A stretch of 64,000 bases of DNA from Pseudomonas fluorescens (GTDB lineage: Bacteria > Pseudomonadota > Gammaproteobacteria > Pseudomonadales > Pseudomonadaceae). Within the stretch, counting starts at the first letter, position 1. Every line of letters starts with the position of its first letter. The stretch is taken from the NCBI RefSeq assembly GCF_019212185.1, contig NZ_CP078138.1:478501-542500 (forward strand), read 5' to 3'. Position numbers and translations under genes: made by a program. Positions 1-8,909 of this stretch are shown here, piece by piece. Under the pieces are notes generated by a model. That model did not search any database. It was given only the letters and a program-made list of their open reading frames with translations, and was not told the DNA's origin.

Positions 1-46
1 CGAGCAGTGGCGATATAGGCGCCTTACAAAAAATCCAGGGGTCGTC

Positions 47-2959
47 ATGTTGCTCGCCACGTTGATTCATCGCGCCAGTCTGGCCAGTCCGCAAGTCACC
101 GCCGAGCAGGCGCTGGAGCTGCTGCAAGAGCACTACGGCCTGAGCGGAACGCTGAAATCGTTGGGCAGCCAGCAGGATCTCAACTATCGGCTCGACAGCG
201 ACCAGGGCCGTTTCGTCCTGAAAATCTGCCGGGGCGATTACGCGGCGCTGGAGCTCGAAGCCCAGCACGCGGCACTCAAGCACCTCGTCGCACACCCCGG
301 CCTGCACGTACCACGAGTGATTGCCGCGAAGAACGGCCAGGACCTGCTGACCCTCGAACTGGCCGGGCAATCCCTGCATGTGCGTTTGCTCGACTACATC
401 GAAGGCCAGTCGCTGACCCACCTCGACCACCTTGGCCACGAAGTGGTCGCCGGGTTCGGCCAACTCTGTGGGGAAATGGACCTCGCCTTGGCGGGCTTCG
501 ATCATCCTGGCCTCGAGCGCACCCTGCAGTGGGACGCCCGCCACGCCAGCGCCCTGACCGAGCACCTGCTGCCGGTGATCGCCGACGAAGCGCAGCGCGC
601 CCGCCTGGCCGATGCCGCCCAGCGTGCCGAGCGACGCTTGCAGCCATTACAGGCGAAGCTGCCGGTGCAGGCGATCCACATGGACATCACCGACGACAAC
701 GTGGTCTGGAAGCGTGATCAGCAGCGCCACTGGCAGGTGCAGGGGGTGATCGATTTTGGCGACCTGATCCGCACCTGGCGCATCACCGATCTGTCAGTGA
801 CCTGCGCCGCGCTGCTGCACCATGCTGATGGCGATCCGATGGTCATCCTGCCGGCCGTGCGCGCCTATCACGCGGTCAATCCCTTGCGTCGCGAAGAGTT
901 GCAGGCACTGTGGCCGATGATCGTGGCGCGAGCGGTGGTGCTGGTGCTCAGCGGTGAGCAGCAGGTCAGCATCGATCCGCAGAACCAGTACAGCCGCGAC
1001 AACCTGAATCACGAGTGGGAGATTTTCCACGTCGCCACCTCGGTGCCGTTCGAATTGATGGAAGCCGCCATTCTGACGGCCGTCGGTGAGTCGCTGCCGG
1101 TGATCGCCAGCCAGGGTTTCGCACCTTTGCTGCCGAGCCTGGTGGGGCGTGAGTTCGCACTGATCGACCTCGGAGTCTTGAGTGCGCATTTCGAAGCCGG
1201 CAACTGGGAGCAGGAGGGGATCGATCAGCGCCTGCTGCAGGAAGCGGCGGCGGTCCATGGCCTGGCGGCCAGTCGCTATGGCCAGTTCCGCCTGTCGCGC
1301 ACGCAGCCGGACAGCGCCGTCGAGCCGGACACTTGCCCACTGCATGTCGACCTGCAGGTTCCCGACGGGACCACGGTCGAGGCGCCGTTTGCCGGGATCG
1401 TGCACCTAGGCCGCGATGGTCATCTGCAGCTGGACAGCGCGCAGTTGAGCGTGCGCCTGTGGGGCGTCAATCCGTCGCTGCACGCCGGTGCCGCGGTGAT
1501 CAAGGGCCAGGTGCTGGGTGAGGTCCGCGGTGCGCTGCGGGTGCAGTTGAGCCGTGGCGCCGAACTGGATCCGCCGCTGTTCTGCAGTCCCTCGCGAGCG
1601 CCTGCCTGGCAAGCCCTGTGCCCGTCACCGGCGGCGCTGTTGGGGCTGGCCTGCGATGCCGAGGCCGAGCTCGATCCGCACACCTTGCTGGCCCGCCGCG
1701 ATGCCAGTTTTGCCCGTTCGCAAAAACACTATTACGTCGACCCGCCGCGCATCGAACGCGGCTGGCGCAACCACCTGATCGACATGCAAGGCCGCTCCTA
1801 CCTGGACATGCTCAACAACGTCGCCGTGCTGGGTCATGGTCATCCGCGCATGGCCGCCGAAGCCAGCCGCCAGTGGTCGCTGCTCAACACCAACTCGCGG
1901 TTTCACTACGCGGCGATTGCCGAATTCTCCGAGCGTCTGCTGGCGCTGGCACCGGACTCGATGGACCGAGTATTCCTGGTCAACAGCGGCACCGAGGCCA
2001 ACGACCTGGCTATTCGCCTGGCCTGGGCCTACAGCGGCGGCCGCGACATGCTCAGCGTGCTCGAGGCCTACCATGGCTGGTCGGTGGCGGCGGACGCGGT
2101 GTCGACCTCGATTGCCGACAACCCGCAAGCACTCAGCAGCCGTCCGGACTGGGTGCATCCGGTCACCGCGCCCAACAGCTATCGTGGCGAATTCCGAGGC
2201 CCGGACAGCGCGCCTGATTACGTGCGCAGCGTCGAGCACAACCTGGCGAAAATTGCCGAGCAGAAGCGCCAGTTGGCCGGGTTCATCTGCGAGCCGGTGT
2301 ACGGCAATGCCGGCGGGATCTCACTGCCGCCGGGTTATCTGCAGCAGGTCTATGGGCTGGTGCGCGCCCAGGGCGGCGTTTGCATCGCCGACGAGGTGCA
2401 GGTTGGCTACGGGCGCATGGGCAAGTTCTTCTGGGGCTTCGAAGAGCAGGGCGTGGTGCCGGACATCATCACCATGGCCAAGGGCATGGGTAACGGCCAG
2501 CCCTTGGGCGCGGTGATCACCCGCCGGGAAATTGCCGAAGCGCTGGAAGCCGAAGGCTATTTCTTCTCCTCGGCTGGCGGCAGCCCGGTCAGTTGCCGGA
2601 TCGGTATGGCGGTGCTCGACGTGATGCACGAAGAAAAACTGTGGGAAAACGCCCAGGTCGTCGGTGGCTATTTCAAGGAGCGCCTGGAAGCCTTGATCGA
2701 ACGCCATCCGCTGGTCGGTGCGGTGCACGGTTCGGGCTTTTACCTGGGGGTGGAGTTGATCCGCAATCGCGAGACGTTGGAGCCGGCCACCGAGGAAACC
2801 ACATTGCTTTGCGACCGCCTGCGCGAGTTGGGGATTTTCATGCAGCCCACCGGCGATTACCTCAACATCCTGAAGATCAAGCCGCCGATGGTGACCTCGC
2901 GCCAAAGCGTGGATTTCTTCGTCGACATGCTGTCCAAAGTGCTGGATGAGGGGTTGTAG
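47..2959 (+). CDS. Tri-domain protein: APH-like kinase, M23/lipoyl-like barrel, class III aminotransferase
   Basis: A 970-residue fusion. Residues about 1-330 look like an aminoglycoside/choline-kinase-type phosphotransferase, with the catalytic HxD...N motif (H211, D213) and a DFG-type metal motif at D236. Residues about 430-545 form a small beta-rich segment resembling M23/LytM or lipoyl-like barrels. Residues about 560-970 are a class III PLP aminotransferase with an IADEVQVGYGR motif and Schiff-base lysine K812 in AKGMGNG. The start is supported by an AGGGGT ribosome site just upstream. The same triple fusion occurs in other proteobacteria and is annotated there as an aminotransferase. 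Lying just before aguBA, it may act on an amine or amino alcohol (inference). A terminal phosphotransferase/aminotransferase pairing suggests phosphorylation followed by PLP-dependent removal, but the substrate is unknown. Confidence 0.85.
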   Translation: MLLATLIHRASLASPQVTAEQALELLQEHYGLSGTLKSLGSQQDLNYRLDSDQGRFVLKICRGDYAALELEAQHAALKHLVAHPGLHVPRVIAAKNGQDLLTLELAGQSLHVRLLDYIEGQSLTHLDHLGHEVVAGFGQLCGEMDLALAGFDHPGLERTLQWDARHASALTEHLLPVIADEAQRARLADAAQRAERRLQPLQAKLPVQAIHMDITDDNVVWKRDQQRHWQVQGVIDFGDLIRTWRITDLSVTCAALLHHADGDPMVILPAVRAYHAVNPLRREELQALWPMIVARAVVLVLSGEQQVSIDPQNQYSRDNLNHEWEIFHVATSVPFELMEAAILTAVGESLPVIASQGFAPLLPSLVGREFALIDLGVLSAHFEAGNWEQEGIDQRLLQEAAAVHGLAASRYGQFRLSRTQPDSAVEPDTCPLHVDLQVPDGTTVEAPFAGIVHLGRDGHLQLDSAQLSVRLWGVNPSLHAGAAVIKGQVLGEVRGALRVQLSRGAELDPPLFCSPSRAPAWQALCPSPAALLGLACDAEAELDPHTLLARRDASFARSQKHYYVDPPRIERGWRNHLIDMQGRSYLDMLNNVAVLGHGHPRMAAEASRQWSLLNTNSRFHYAAIAEFSERLLALAPDSMDRVFLVNSGTEANDLAIRLAWAYSGGRDMLSVLEAYHGWSVAADAVSTSIADNPQALSSRPDWVHPVTAPNSYRGEFRGPDSAPDYVRSVEHNLAKIAEQKRQLAGFICEPVYGNAGGISLPPGYLQQVYGLVRAQGGVCIADEVQVGYGRMGKFFWGFEEQGVVPDIITMAKGMGNGQPLGAVITRREIAEALEAEGYFFSSAGGSPVSCRIGMAVLDVMHEEKLWENAQVVGGYFKERLEALIERHPLVGAVHGSGFYLGVELIRNRETLEPATEETTLLCDRLRELGIFMQPTGDYLNILKIKPPMVTSRQSVDFFVDMLSKVLDEGL

Positions 2960-2975
2960 GCGTTTTTCACGGGCA

Positions 2976-3060
2976 ATTTAAGCCGATTAATATCGGCTTA
3001 AATCTGTGTATTTCTGACGAAATGAATATTGTAAGCTTCTAAAGCCGATTTTTATCGGTT
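2976..3060. promoter_or_regulatory. Two copies of an AAGCCGAT-N4-ATCGGYTT palindrome (putative operator)
   Basis: Positions 2976-3003 form a perfect inverted repeat with 12-bp arms and a TAAT spacer. Positions 3042-3060 repeat the core as AAGCCGAT-TTTT-ATCGGTT. The centres lie about 62 bp apart, close to six helical turns. Both lie in the 208-bp gap upstream of aguB. A dimeric repressor or activator is the simplest reading; the known regulator of aguBA in Pseudomonas is the TetR-family AguR, not present in this window. The first copy could also act as a weak terminator for the preceding gene, but it lacks a U tract. Confidence 0.5.
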
Positions 3061-3167
3061 ATAAAGTCGCCTGACGCCGGGCTGTGGACTGCCACGCCCG
3101 GACGTCCCCATTTCTGTCATCGGTCGAGGCCATACTCGATCCTCTGCACCCGCCCGGGAGATGATTC

Positions 3168-4046
3168 ATGAGTCGTATCGTTACTGTCGCTGCTACCCAG
3201 ATGGCCTGTTCCTGGGACCTTGAAGCCAACATCGAGACCGCCGAGAAGCTGGTCCGCGAGGCCGCAGGCAAGGGCGCGCAGATCATCCTGATCCAGGAAT
3301 TGTTCGAGAGCCCGTACTTCTGCCAGAAGCCGAACCCGGATTACCTGCAGCTGGCGACCTCGGTCGAAGACAACGTGGCGATCAAGCACTTCCAGAAAGT
3401 TGCCAAAGAACTGCAGGTGGTACTGCCCATCAGCTTCTACGAGCTGGCTGGCCGCGCCCGTTTCAACAGCATCGCGATCATCGATGCCGATGGCAGCAAC
3501 CTCGGGATTTATCGGAAAAGCCATATTCCGGATGGCCCTGGCTACCACGAAAAGTACTACTTCAATCCGGGTGATACCGGCTTCAAGGTCTGGAACACCC
3601 GATACGCGAAGATCGGCGTCGGTATCTGCTGGGATCAGTGGTTCCCCGAATGCGCCCGCAGCATGGCGCTGCTCGGCGCGGAAATCCTGTTCTACCCGAC
3701 CGCCATCGGCAGCGAGCCCCATGACCAGACCATCTCCTCCCGTGACCACTGGCAGCGCGTGCAGCAGGGCCATGCCGGCGCCAACCTGATGCCGCTGATC
3801 GCCAGTAACCGTATCGGCAACGAAGAGCAGGACGGCTACGACATCACGTTCTACGGCTCCTCGTTCATCGCCAACCCGTTCGGCGAGAAGGTTGAAGAGC
3901 TCAATCAGACCGAAGAAGGCATACTGGTGCACAGTTTTGATTTGGATGAGCTGGAGCACATCCGCAGCGCCTGGGGTTCGTTCCGCGATCGTCGCCCGAA
4001 CCTCTACGGCCCGCTGAAAACCCTCGACGGTTCCCTGGAGTCCTGA
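3168..4046 (+). CDS. aguB: N-carbamoylputrescine amidase
   Basis: Hydrolyses N-carbamoylputrescine to putrescine, CO2 and ammonia, the last step of arginine-decarboxylase-derived agmatine use. The 292-residue protein is a typical nitrilase-superfamily amidase with the full Glu-Lys-Cys triad visible: E44 in [12 protein letters not shown]117 in [12 protein letters not shown], and C154 in [12 protein letters not shown]. The length matches bacterial and plant AguB proteins. It is followed after 5 bp by agmatine deiminase, which makes its substrate, so the two form one transcription unit. The start has a GGGAGATG ribosome site just upstream. Confidence 0.96.
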   Translation: MSRIVTVAATQMACSWDLEANIETAEKLVREAAGKGAQIILIQELFESPYFCQKPNPDYLQLATSVEDNVAIKHFQKVAKELQVVLPISFYELAGRARFNSIAIIDADGSNLGIYRKSHIPDGPGYHEKYYFNPGDTGFKVWNTRYAKIGVGICWDQWFPECARSMALLGAEILFYPTAIGSEPHDQTISSRDHWQRVQQGHAGANLMPLIASNRIGNEEQDGYDITFYGSSFIANPFGEKVEELNQTEEGILVHSFDLDELEHIRSAWGSFRDRRPNLYGPLKTLDGSLES

Positions 4047-4051
4047 TTGCA

Positions 4052-5158
4052 ATGACCACTTTACACAGCACCCCGCGCGAAGACGGCTTTCACATGCCCG
4101 CCGAGTGGGCCCCGCAAACCCAGGCCTGGATGGTCTGGCCAGAGCGTCCGGACAACTGGCGTCTGGGTGGCAAGCCGGCACAAGCGGCCCACGTCGCAGT
4201 GGCCAAGGCTATTGCGCGTTTCGAGCCGGTGACGGTTGCCGTGTCCGCTGGCCAGTACGAAAATGCCCGCGCCCGCCTCGACGTACCGAATATTCGCCTG
4301 GTGGAAATGTCCAGCGACGACGCCTGGGTCCGCGATACCGGGCCGACCTTCGTCATCAACGACAGCGGCGAAGTCCGGGGTGTCGATTGGGACTTCAATG
4401 CCTGGGGCGGTTTTGACGGTGGCCTGTATTCGCCGTGGAACCGTGACTCGCAGGTGGCCGGCAAGATTCTCGAAATCGAACGCGCGCCACGCTACCGCAC
4501 CGAGGGCTTTGTGCTCGAAGGTGGTTCGATTCACGTCGACGGCGAAGGTACGCTGATCACCACCGAAGAATGCCTGCTCAACCGCAATCGCAACCCGCAC
4601 ATGGACCGCGCGCAAATCGAAGCAGTGCTCAGCGCGCAATTGGCTGTGGATAAAATCATCTGGCTGCCGGACGGTTTGTTCAATGACGAAACCGACGGTC
4701 ATGTGGATAACTTCTGCTGCTACGTGCGCCCGGGCGAAGTGCTGCTGGCCTGGACTGACGATGCGCAGAACCCCAACTACCCGCGCTGCCAGGCGGCGAT
4801 GAATGTGCTGCAAAACAGCACCGACGCCAAGGGTCGCCCATTTATTGTGCACAAGATGCCGATTCCGGGGCCGTTGTTTGCCACCGAAGAGGAGTGCGCC
4901 GGTGTCGATCCGGTGGACGGCACCCAGGAGCGCAATCCGTCGGTGCGCCTGGCCGGTTCCTACGTCAACTTCCTGATCGTCAACGGCGGCATCATCGCGC
5001 CGAGCTTCGACGATCCGATGGATGCACCCGCCAGGGAAATCCTGCAGAACCTGTTCCCGCAGCACGAAGTGGTGATGGTGCCGGGCCGTGAACTGTTACT
5101 GGGTGGCGGTAACATCCATTGCCTTACCCAACAGCAGCCAGCGCCGCACACCGTTTGA
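4052..5158 (+). CDS. aguA: Agmatine deiminase
   Basis: Converts agmatine to N-carbamoylputrescine and ammonia in the cytoplasm. The 368-residue protein is a pentein-fold member of the porphyromonas-type peptidylarginine deiminase family. It shows the N-terminal [21 protein letters not shown] segment, the [12 protein letters not shown] motif, the acid/His pair around ETDGHVDNF, and nucleophile C357 in [12 protein letters not shown]. It is co-transcribed with aguB. A stem with arms AGCCCGCA/TGCGGGCT followed by a T run at 5220-5253 ends the operon. Confidence 0.96.
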   Translation: MTTLHSTPREDGFHMPAEWAPQTQAWMVWPERPDNWRLGGKPAQAAHVAVAKAIARFEPVTVAVSAGQYENARARLDVPNIRLVEMSSDDAWVRDTGPTFVINDSGEVRGVDWDFNAWGGFDGGLYSPWNRDSQVAGKILEIERAPRYRTEGFVLEGGSIHVDGEGTLITTEECLLNRNRNPHMDRAQIEAVLSAQLAVDKIIWLPDGLFNDETDGHVDNFCCYVRPGEVLLAWTDDAQNPNYPRCQAAMNVLQNSTDAKGRPFIVHKMPIPGPLFATEEECAGVDPVDGTQERNPSVRLAGSYVNFLIVNGGIIAPSFDDPMDAPAREILQNLFPQHEVVMVPGRELLLGGGNIHCLTQQQPAPHTV

Positions 5159-5219
5159 GTGGAGTTGTAACAAGCGTTTATCCGGGCGGTTCACCCGTCT
5201 GAGGCACCCGCTAGCACGC

Positions 5220-5253
5220 AAGCCCGCAGCCTTGACCGGTTGCGGGCTTTTTT
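5220..5253 (+). terminator. Rho-independent terminator after aguBA
   Basis: Arms AAGCCCGCA and TTGCGGGCTT flank a short loop and are followed by TTTTTT, 60 bp downstream of the aguA stop. Confidence 0.8.
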
Positions 5254-5301
5254 GTCGCCGCACGTCGGCCCGCTGGGGAGATTGGCATAGCTCTTGTATC
5301 T

Positions 5302-5322
5302 ATTTGAGAGTGATTCTCGGGA
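5302..5322 (+). promoter_or_regulatory. Fur-box-like palindrome upstream of a small gene
   Basis: The core GAGAGTGATTCTC at 5306-5318 differs by one base from the perfect Fur-type palindrome GAGAATGATTCTC. It overlaps a possible sigma-70 promoter (TTGAGA at 5304, TAGAAC at 5326, 16-bp spacer) about 75 bp upstream of the 66-residue gene. Iron repression of that gene is the inference. Confidence 0.55.
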
Positions 5323-5396
5323 ATGTAGAACGGCGTTGTTCTGTCATAAACCTTGGATAAGTTAGGCCGCTCACAAACCGGGAGAGAGCGCTGCAC

Positions 5397-5597
5397 ATGA
5401 ACAGGGTCAGCGAGCAGACGCCGCATCCCTTTGTAATCAATAGCGAATCCCTGCAATTGCTGGCGCAGTGGTTGAAATCCAACGGAACGCGACAGGTCAG
5501 GGAACCCGACCCGCGCAGGATGATGATCGAGCGCTACCCCGCTGGTTTGTTCAGCGAGGCAGAACTTGAGGCGCTGTGGGATGTGATGGAAGGATAG
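5397..5597 (+). CDS. Small hypothetical protein (66 aa)
   Basis: I do not recognise this family. The protein is 66 residues, soluble, with no signal peptide. It contains an Arg/Pro-rich centre (REPDPRRMMIERYPAGLF) and ends with an acidic amphipathic stretch (SEAELEALWDVMEG). A GGGAGAGAG ribosome site lies at suitable distance. It has its own Fur-like promoter region and shares a bidirectional terminator (5614-5646) with the convergent siderophore receptor gene, so a role in iron-limited physiology is plausible but unproven. Confidence 0.7.
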   Translation: MNRVSEQTPHPFVINSESLQLLAQWLKSNGTRQVREPDPRRMMIERYPAGLFSEAELEALWDVMEG

Positions 5598-5613
5598 ACA
5601 ACAACGGATTGGT

Positions 5614-5646
5614 AAAGCGCTGCCCGGATGGCAGCGCTTTTTTTTC
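5614..5646. terminator. Bidirectional terminator between small gene and TonB receptor
   Basis: Perfect 11-bp arms AAAGCGCTGCC / GGCAGCGCTTT with a 5-nt loop, followed by a long T run on the + strand and A run context on the other side. It serves both convergent genes. Confidence 0.85.
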
Positions 5647-5651
5647 GCCGG

Positions 5652-7745
5652 TCAGAAACTGTAGGTGCCGGTGACCACCAGGCTGCGTGGCGCGCCCGGC
5701 TGGATCTGGAAGGCGCTGGTCGACGACTCGTAGTAGTGCTTGTCGCTGATATTGTTCAGCGCCGCGCGCAGGTCCCAGTCTTTCTGGCGGAAGCCGGCCA
5801 GCGCATCCCAGCGGCCATAACCCGGAAGTACTGTGGTGTTGAGGTTGTCGGCGTAGCGGTCGCCGACCAGGGTCAGGCCGGTCTCGGCGTACCAGCCCAT
5901 TTCCGGTTTCCAGGTGATGAACAGGCTGCCGTTGCGTTTGGCGACGTTGCTGATGCGCTTGCCTTCAAAGCCGTTGTTGTCTTTCTCCACGGTCGCGTCC
6001 TGGAACCCGGCGCCACCGCGCAGGTACCAGTTGCCGGTGATCTTGCCGGCTGCCGTCAATTCAATGCCGCGCGAGCGCTGCATGCCGGTCAGCAGGGTCA
6101 CGGTCGGATCGTTTGGATCGCTGGTGCGGCGGTTGTACAACTCAAGTTCGTAGACCGCCAGGGTGGTGCTCAAGCGGTCGTCGAGCCAGTCGCTTTTGAC
6201 GCCGATTTCTTTCTGTTTGGTCAGCTCGGGACTGAGGTCGTTGACGTTGGTGGTGACCCCCGGGGTGATGCCGATCAGCCCGCCGCCGACCGGGGAGAAG
6301 GTCTTGCTCCAGGAGGCATAGAACGAATGGTTGCGCAGCGGCGTCCAGACCACGCCGACCCGTGGGCTGGTGCTGTGGCTGTCGCGGTTTTCGGAGATGT
6401 CCTTGAGCTGATTGGTCGAATCCACCTCGAAGGTGTCGTAACGCAAGCCGCCGAGCAATTGCCACTGATCATTCAGGCGCAGTTGATCCTGGACATAAAT
6501 GGCGCGGCTTTCGACCTCGGTGTGCGAGTCGCTGAACACCTGCATGCGCCCGGTGTGCACCAGGTCGCGATTGGGGTTGTATAGGTCCAGCCCAGGCACG
6601 GCGCTGTTGCCCGGTGGCGTGGTGGCGGCGTTGTAGAGTTTTGGGTCGCGACGCTGGCTGCCCAGTTCCAGCCCGGTGAGCAGGCGATGCTCGAACCCGT
6701 AGGTGTCGAAGCTGCCTTCGAGTTCGAGGTTGTTGTAGATGTTGCGAGTGGTCAGGTCCTGCTGCCAGTGCTGGCGCACCACTTGGTTAGTCGCGGTGTT
6801 CACGTTGGTGACGTAGGTGTTGTCGAAATCGCTGTTGAGCTTGAACACACCAAGGGTCTGGCGCAGTTGCCAGTTGTCGGCGATGTCATAGCTGAGTTTG
6901 GAGCGCAGGGATTGCGATTTGTCGTCGATGAAATCGTTATCGGTGCCGTAGGTGGTATCGCGGCCGACGTCGGCAGGGCGCCCATTGATCGCCGGAATGC
7001 CGCGATCGGGCGTACGGTTGTAACGGCTGTATTCGTACTGCACCAGCCAGTTCAGGTCGGGCGTCAGTTGCCAACTCATCGATGGCGCGAACAATTGGCG
7101 ACTGCCGCTGACGCCGTCGCGGAAGCTGTTTTCATCCATGTTGCCCATGTTCAGGCGCAGGCTCAGGTTGTCGCTGGGGTCGGTGCTGAGGTCTGCGTAC
7201 AGACTGCGCAGGTCTTCGCTGCCGCCCTGGGCCTCGAGGGTCGAGCGGCGGCCGAACTCCGGCAACTTGCTTACTCGGTTGACGATCCCGCCCTGGCTGC
7301 CACGGCCATACAGCACGGCGGCCGGGCCCTTGAGCACTTCGATGCGCTCGATGTTGTGCAGGTCGCGCACGTACTGGCTGTCGTCGCGGATGCCGTCGAG
7401 GTAGAAGTCGTTGCTGGCGTCGAAGCCACGGATGCGCAGGCTGTCGAAGCGCGTGTCGGCACCGCTGCTGACGTTGGGAATACCGCTGAGGGCGGTGCCC
7501 AAATCGTTGGTGCCGTAGTCGGAAACGTTGGCGGTTTTGATCGAGTCGATAGCCTGGGGAACGTAACGCACAGGGGTGGCCGTGCGCGTAGCGGTGCTGG
7601 TTTCCTTGACTCGTGGGTCGTCGACGTCGGCGTCAGCGCTAATGGAAGTCGCGGGTAGTTCGGTGGTGGCAGCGTAGGTGAAACCGCCGCTCAACGAGGC
7701 GCAGAGGCCCAGGGTGACGGACGTAAGACGGAAGGGGGCAGGCAT
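5652..7745 (-). CDS. TonB-dependent siderophore receptor (catecholate type, Fiu-like)
   Basis: A 697-residue outer-membrane receptor. An N-terminal signal peptide precedes a plug domain. The plug carries the SLRIRGFDASNDFYLDGIRDDSQYVRDLHNIERIEVLKGPAAVLYGRGSQGG region typical of the siderophore-receptor subgroup. A 22-strand barrel follows, ending in the aromatic C-terminus GTYSF. There is no N-terminal STN signalling domain, so it is a plain transporter. The length and plug motifs resemble Fiu/CirA-like ferric-catecholate receptors; the exact ligand cannot be read from sequence. An AT-rich, weakly Fur-like stretch lies about 45 bp upstream of the start. It converges on the small iron-box gene. 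Confidence 0.9.
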   Translation of the reverse strand: MPAPFRLTSVTLGLCASLSGGFTYAATTELPATSISADADVDDPRVKETSTATRTATPVRYVPQAIDSIKTANVSDYGTNDLGTALSGIPNVSSGADTRFDSLRIRGFDASNDFYLDGIRDDSQYVRDLHNIERIEVLKGPAAVLYGRGSQGGIVNRVSKLPEFGRRSTLEAQGGSEDLRSLYADLSTDPSDNLSLRLNMGNMDENSFRDGVSGSRQLFAPSMSWQLTPDLNWLVQYEYSRYNRTPDRGIPAINGRPADVGRDTTYGTDNDFIDDKSQSLRSKLSYDIADNWQLRQTLGVFKLNSDFDNTYVTNVNTATNQVVRQHWQQDLTTRNIYNNLELEGSFDTYGFEHRLLTGLELGSQRRDPKLYNAATTPPGNSAVPGLDLYNPNRDLVHTGRMQVFSDSHTEVESRAIYVQDQLRLNDQWQLLGGLRYDTFEVDSTNQLKDISENRDSHSTSPRVGVVWTPLRNHSFYASWSKTFSPVGGGLIGITPGVTTNVNDLSPELTKQKEIGVKSDWLDDRLSTTLAVYELELYNRRTSDPNDPTVTLLTGMQRSRGIELTAAGKITGNWYLRGGAGFQDATVEKDNNGFEGKRISNVAKRNGSLFITWKPEMGWYAETGLTLVGDRYADNLNTTVLPGYGRWDALAGFRQKDWDLRAALNNISDKHYYESSTSAFQIQPGAPRSLVVTGTYSF

Positions 7746-7784
7746 GGAGACAACGCATCCGGAAAGGGGGAAGAAATTTAAGGG

Positions 7785-7806
7785 TGCGAATGGTAATGCT
7801 TGCTAT
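7785..7806 (-). promoter_or_regulatory. Possible Fur box of the siderophore receptor
   Basis: On the minus strand the site reads AATAGCAAGCATTACCATTC, matching about 13 of 20 positions of a Fur-type consensus. It shares ATTACCATT with the better site in front of the ECF sigma gene at 19.1 kb. Position about 45 bp upstream of the start fits a promoter. Confidence 0.35.
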
Positions 7807-7969
7807 TTACGTGCGTTAATTATTCTTGTGTTGCGCTGATGTTTCTTTGTTTCCAGTTGTGTCTGAGTAAATTCGACCGCTTGGCGCAACAAACTAAGTG
7901 CCTTTACGACGTTTTTCGAGGGCAGTGACAGAGATAGGCTGTCGGCATTCAATCCTCTCGGAGCTGTCT

Positions 7970-8671
7970 ATGTCTGCCGCGACCCTGCATTACCTCTTCG
8001 ATCCCCTGTGCGGCTGGTGCTATGGCGCCAAGCCGTTGATTGCGGCGGCACAGGAGGTGCTGCCGGTGATCGCCCACGGCGGCGGGATGATGACCGGGGC
8101 CAATCGCCAGCCGGTCTCGGCGCAACTGCGCGACTACGTCATGCCCCATGACCGGCGGATTGCCGAGTACACCGGCCAGCCGTTTGGCGAGGCCTATTTC
8201 GAAGGTTTGCTGCGCGATCACACGGCGTTGTTCGATTCCGCGCCGCCGACGGCGGCGGTGCTGGCGGCCGAGCAACTGGCGGGGCGCGGCCTGGAACTGC
8301 TTGGTCGTCTGCAAAGTGCGCACTATGTCGAGGGCCGGCGGATCGCGGATGAGTCGGTGTTAATTGAGTTGGCTGCCGCGCTGGGTTTCGAATCCACGGC
8401 CTTCACTCATACCTTCAAGCAGGTTTTGGCCAACGAACTGCCCGCGCATTTCAAGCAAAGCCGAGCCTTGCTGGCGCAGGTTGGCGGGCAGGGTTTTCCG
8501 ACCCTGGCGCTGGAGCAGGAGGGGCGGTTTTCGCTGATCGATATTGGTCCTTGGCTGGGCAAACCGGACGCGTTCGCCGATTGGCTCAAACAGTCTATTG
8601 GGCAGTCGGCGGCGCAGAGTTCTGCAGTCAATCCGAGCTGCGGCCTCCACGGCTGCGGGCCAGGCAACTGA
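7970..8671 (+). CDS. DsbA-family thioredoxin-fold protein (FrnE-like)
   Basis: A 233-residue cytoplasmic protein of the DSBA/FrnE oxidoreductase family. It has a CGWC redox motif at residues 14-17 within YLFDPLCGWCYGAKP, the long helical insert usual for the family, and the GGQGFPTLALEQEG cis-proline loop. The tail ends in a Cys-containing NPSCGLHGCGPGN. No signal peptide is seen. The chosen ATG at 7970 lies after a GGAG motif; an in-frame ATG at 7898 would add 24 residues that do not match the fold. Its role is probably thiol-disulfide exchange or glutathione-linked isomerisation. Confidence 0.85.
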   Translation: MSAATLHYLFDPLCGWCYGAKPLIAAAQEVLPVIAHGGGMMTGANRQPVSAQLRDYVMPHDRRIAEYTGQPFGEAYFEGLLRDHTALFDSAPPTAAVLAAEQLAGRGLELLGRLQSAHYVEGRRIADESVLIELAAALGFESTAFTHTFKQVLANELPAHFKQSRALLAQVGGQGFPTLALEQEGRFSLIDIGPWLGKPDAFADWLKQSIGQSAAQSSAVNPSCGLHGCGPGN

Positions 8672-8713
8672 TTTCTTAGACGTTTTTTGACTTATTACAG
8701 ACGATTCACGAAA

Positions 8714-8743
8714 TTGACACACAGTTACATGCGCGGCTAGGAT
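8714..8743 (+). promoter_or_regulatory. Strong sigma-70 promoter in the porin leader
   Basis: A perfect TTGACA box at 8714-8719 and TAGGAT at 8738-8743 are separated by 18 bp. The expected start near 8750 lies 160 bp upstream of the porin gene and about 40 bp before a strong intrinsic terminator. Confidence 0.65.
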
Positions 8744-8749
8744 CCGCCC

Positions 8750-8829
8750 CACGCCTGTGGCACGTAGCCACGACCTCAAAACAATAAAAAGGGCCCGCCA
8801 CGCTTTCGCGTGGGCGGGCCCTTTTGTTT
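8750..8829 (+). ncRNA. Putative small RNA or transcription attenuator upstream of the porin gene
   Basis: From the promoter above, the first about 80 nt would contain a small stem-loop (GTGGC-ACGTA-GCCAC, 8757-8771), an A-rich single-stranded linker (CTCAAAACAATAAAAA) and then the terminator hairpin at 8787-8825 with a U-rich end. Promoter, structured 5' end, A-rich linker and terminator are the usual parts of an Hfq-type small RNA, or of a terminated leader controlling the porin. There is no ORF inside. I do not recognise it as a named RNA. Confidence 0.5.
8787..8829 (+). terminator. Intrinsic terminator in the porin 5' leader
   Basis: A stem of 17 pairs (AAAAGGGCCCGCC-ACGC with GCGTG-GGCGGGCCCTTTT, one bulged G) and a TTTC loop, followed by TTTTGTTTG. 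It lies between the promoter and the porin start, not after a gene. Confidence 0.85.
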
Positions 8830-8909
8830 GACGGATGAAAAAAGAGCGCAAAAGCAGCCATTTCAGCCAGCGGTCACAGCGCGTCTCAACCCGTAATAAG
8901 GAAAATAAC

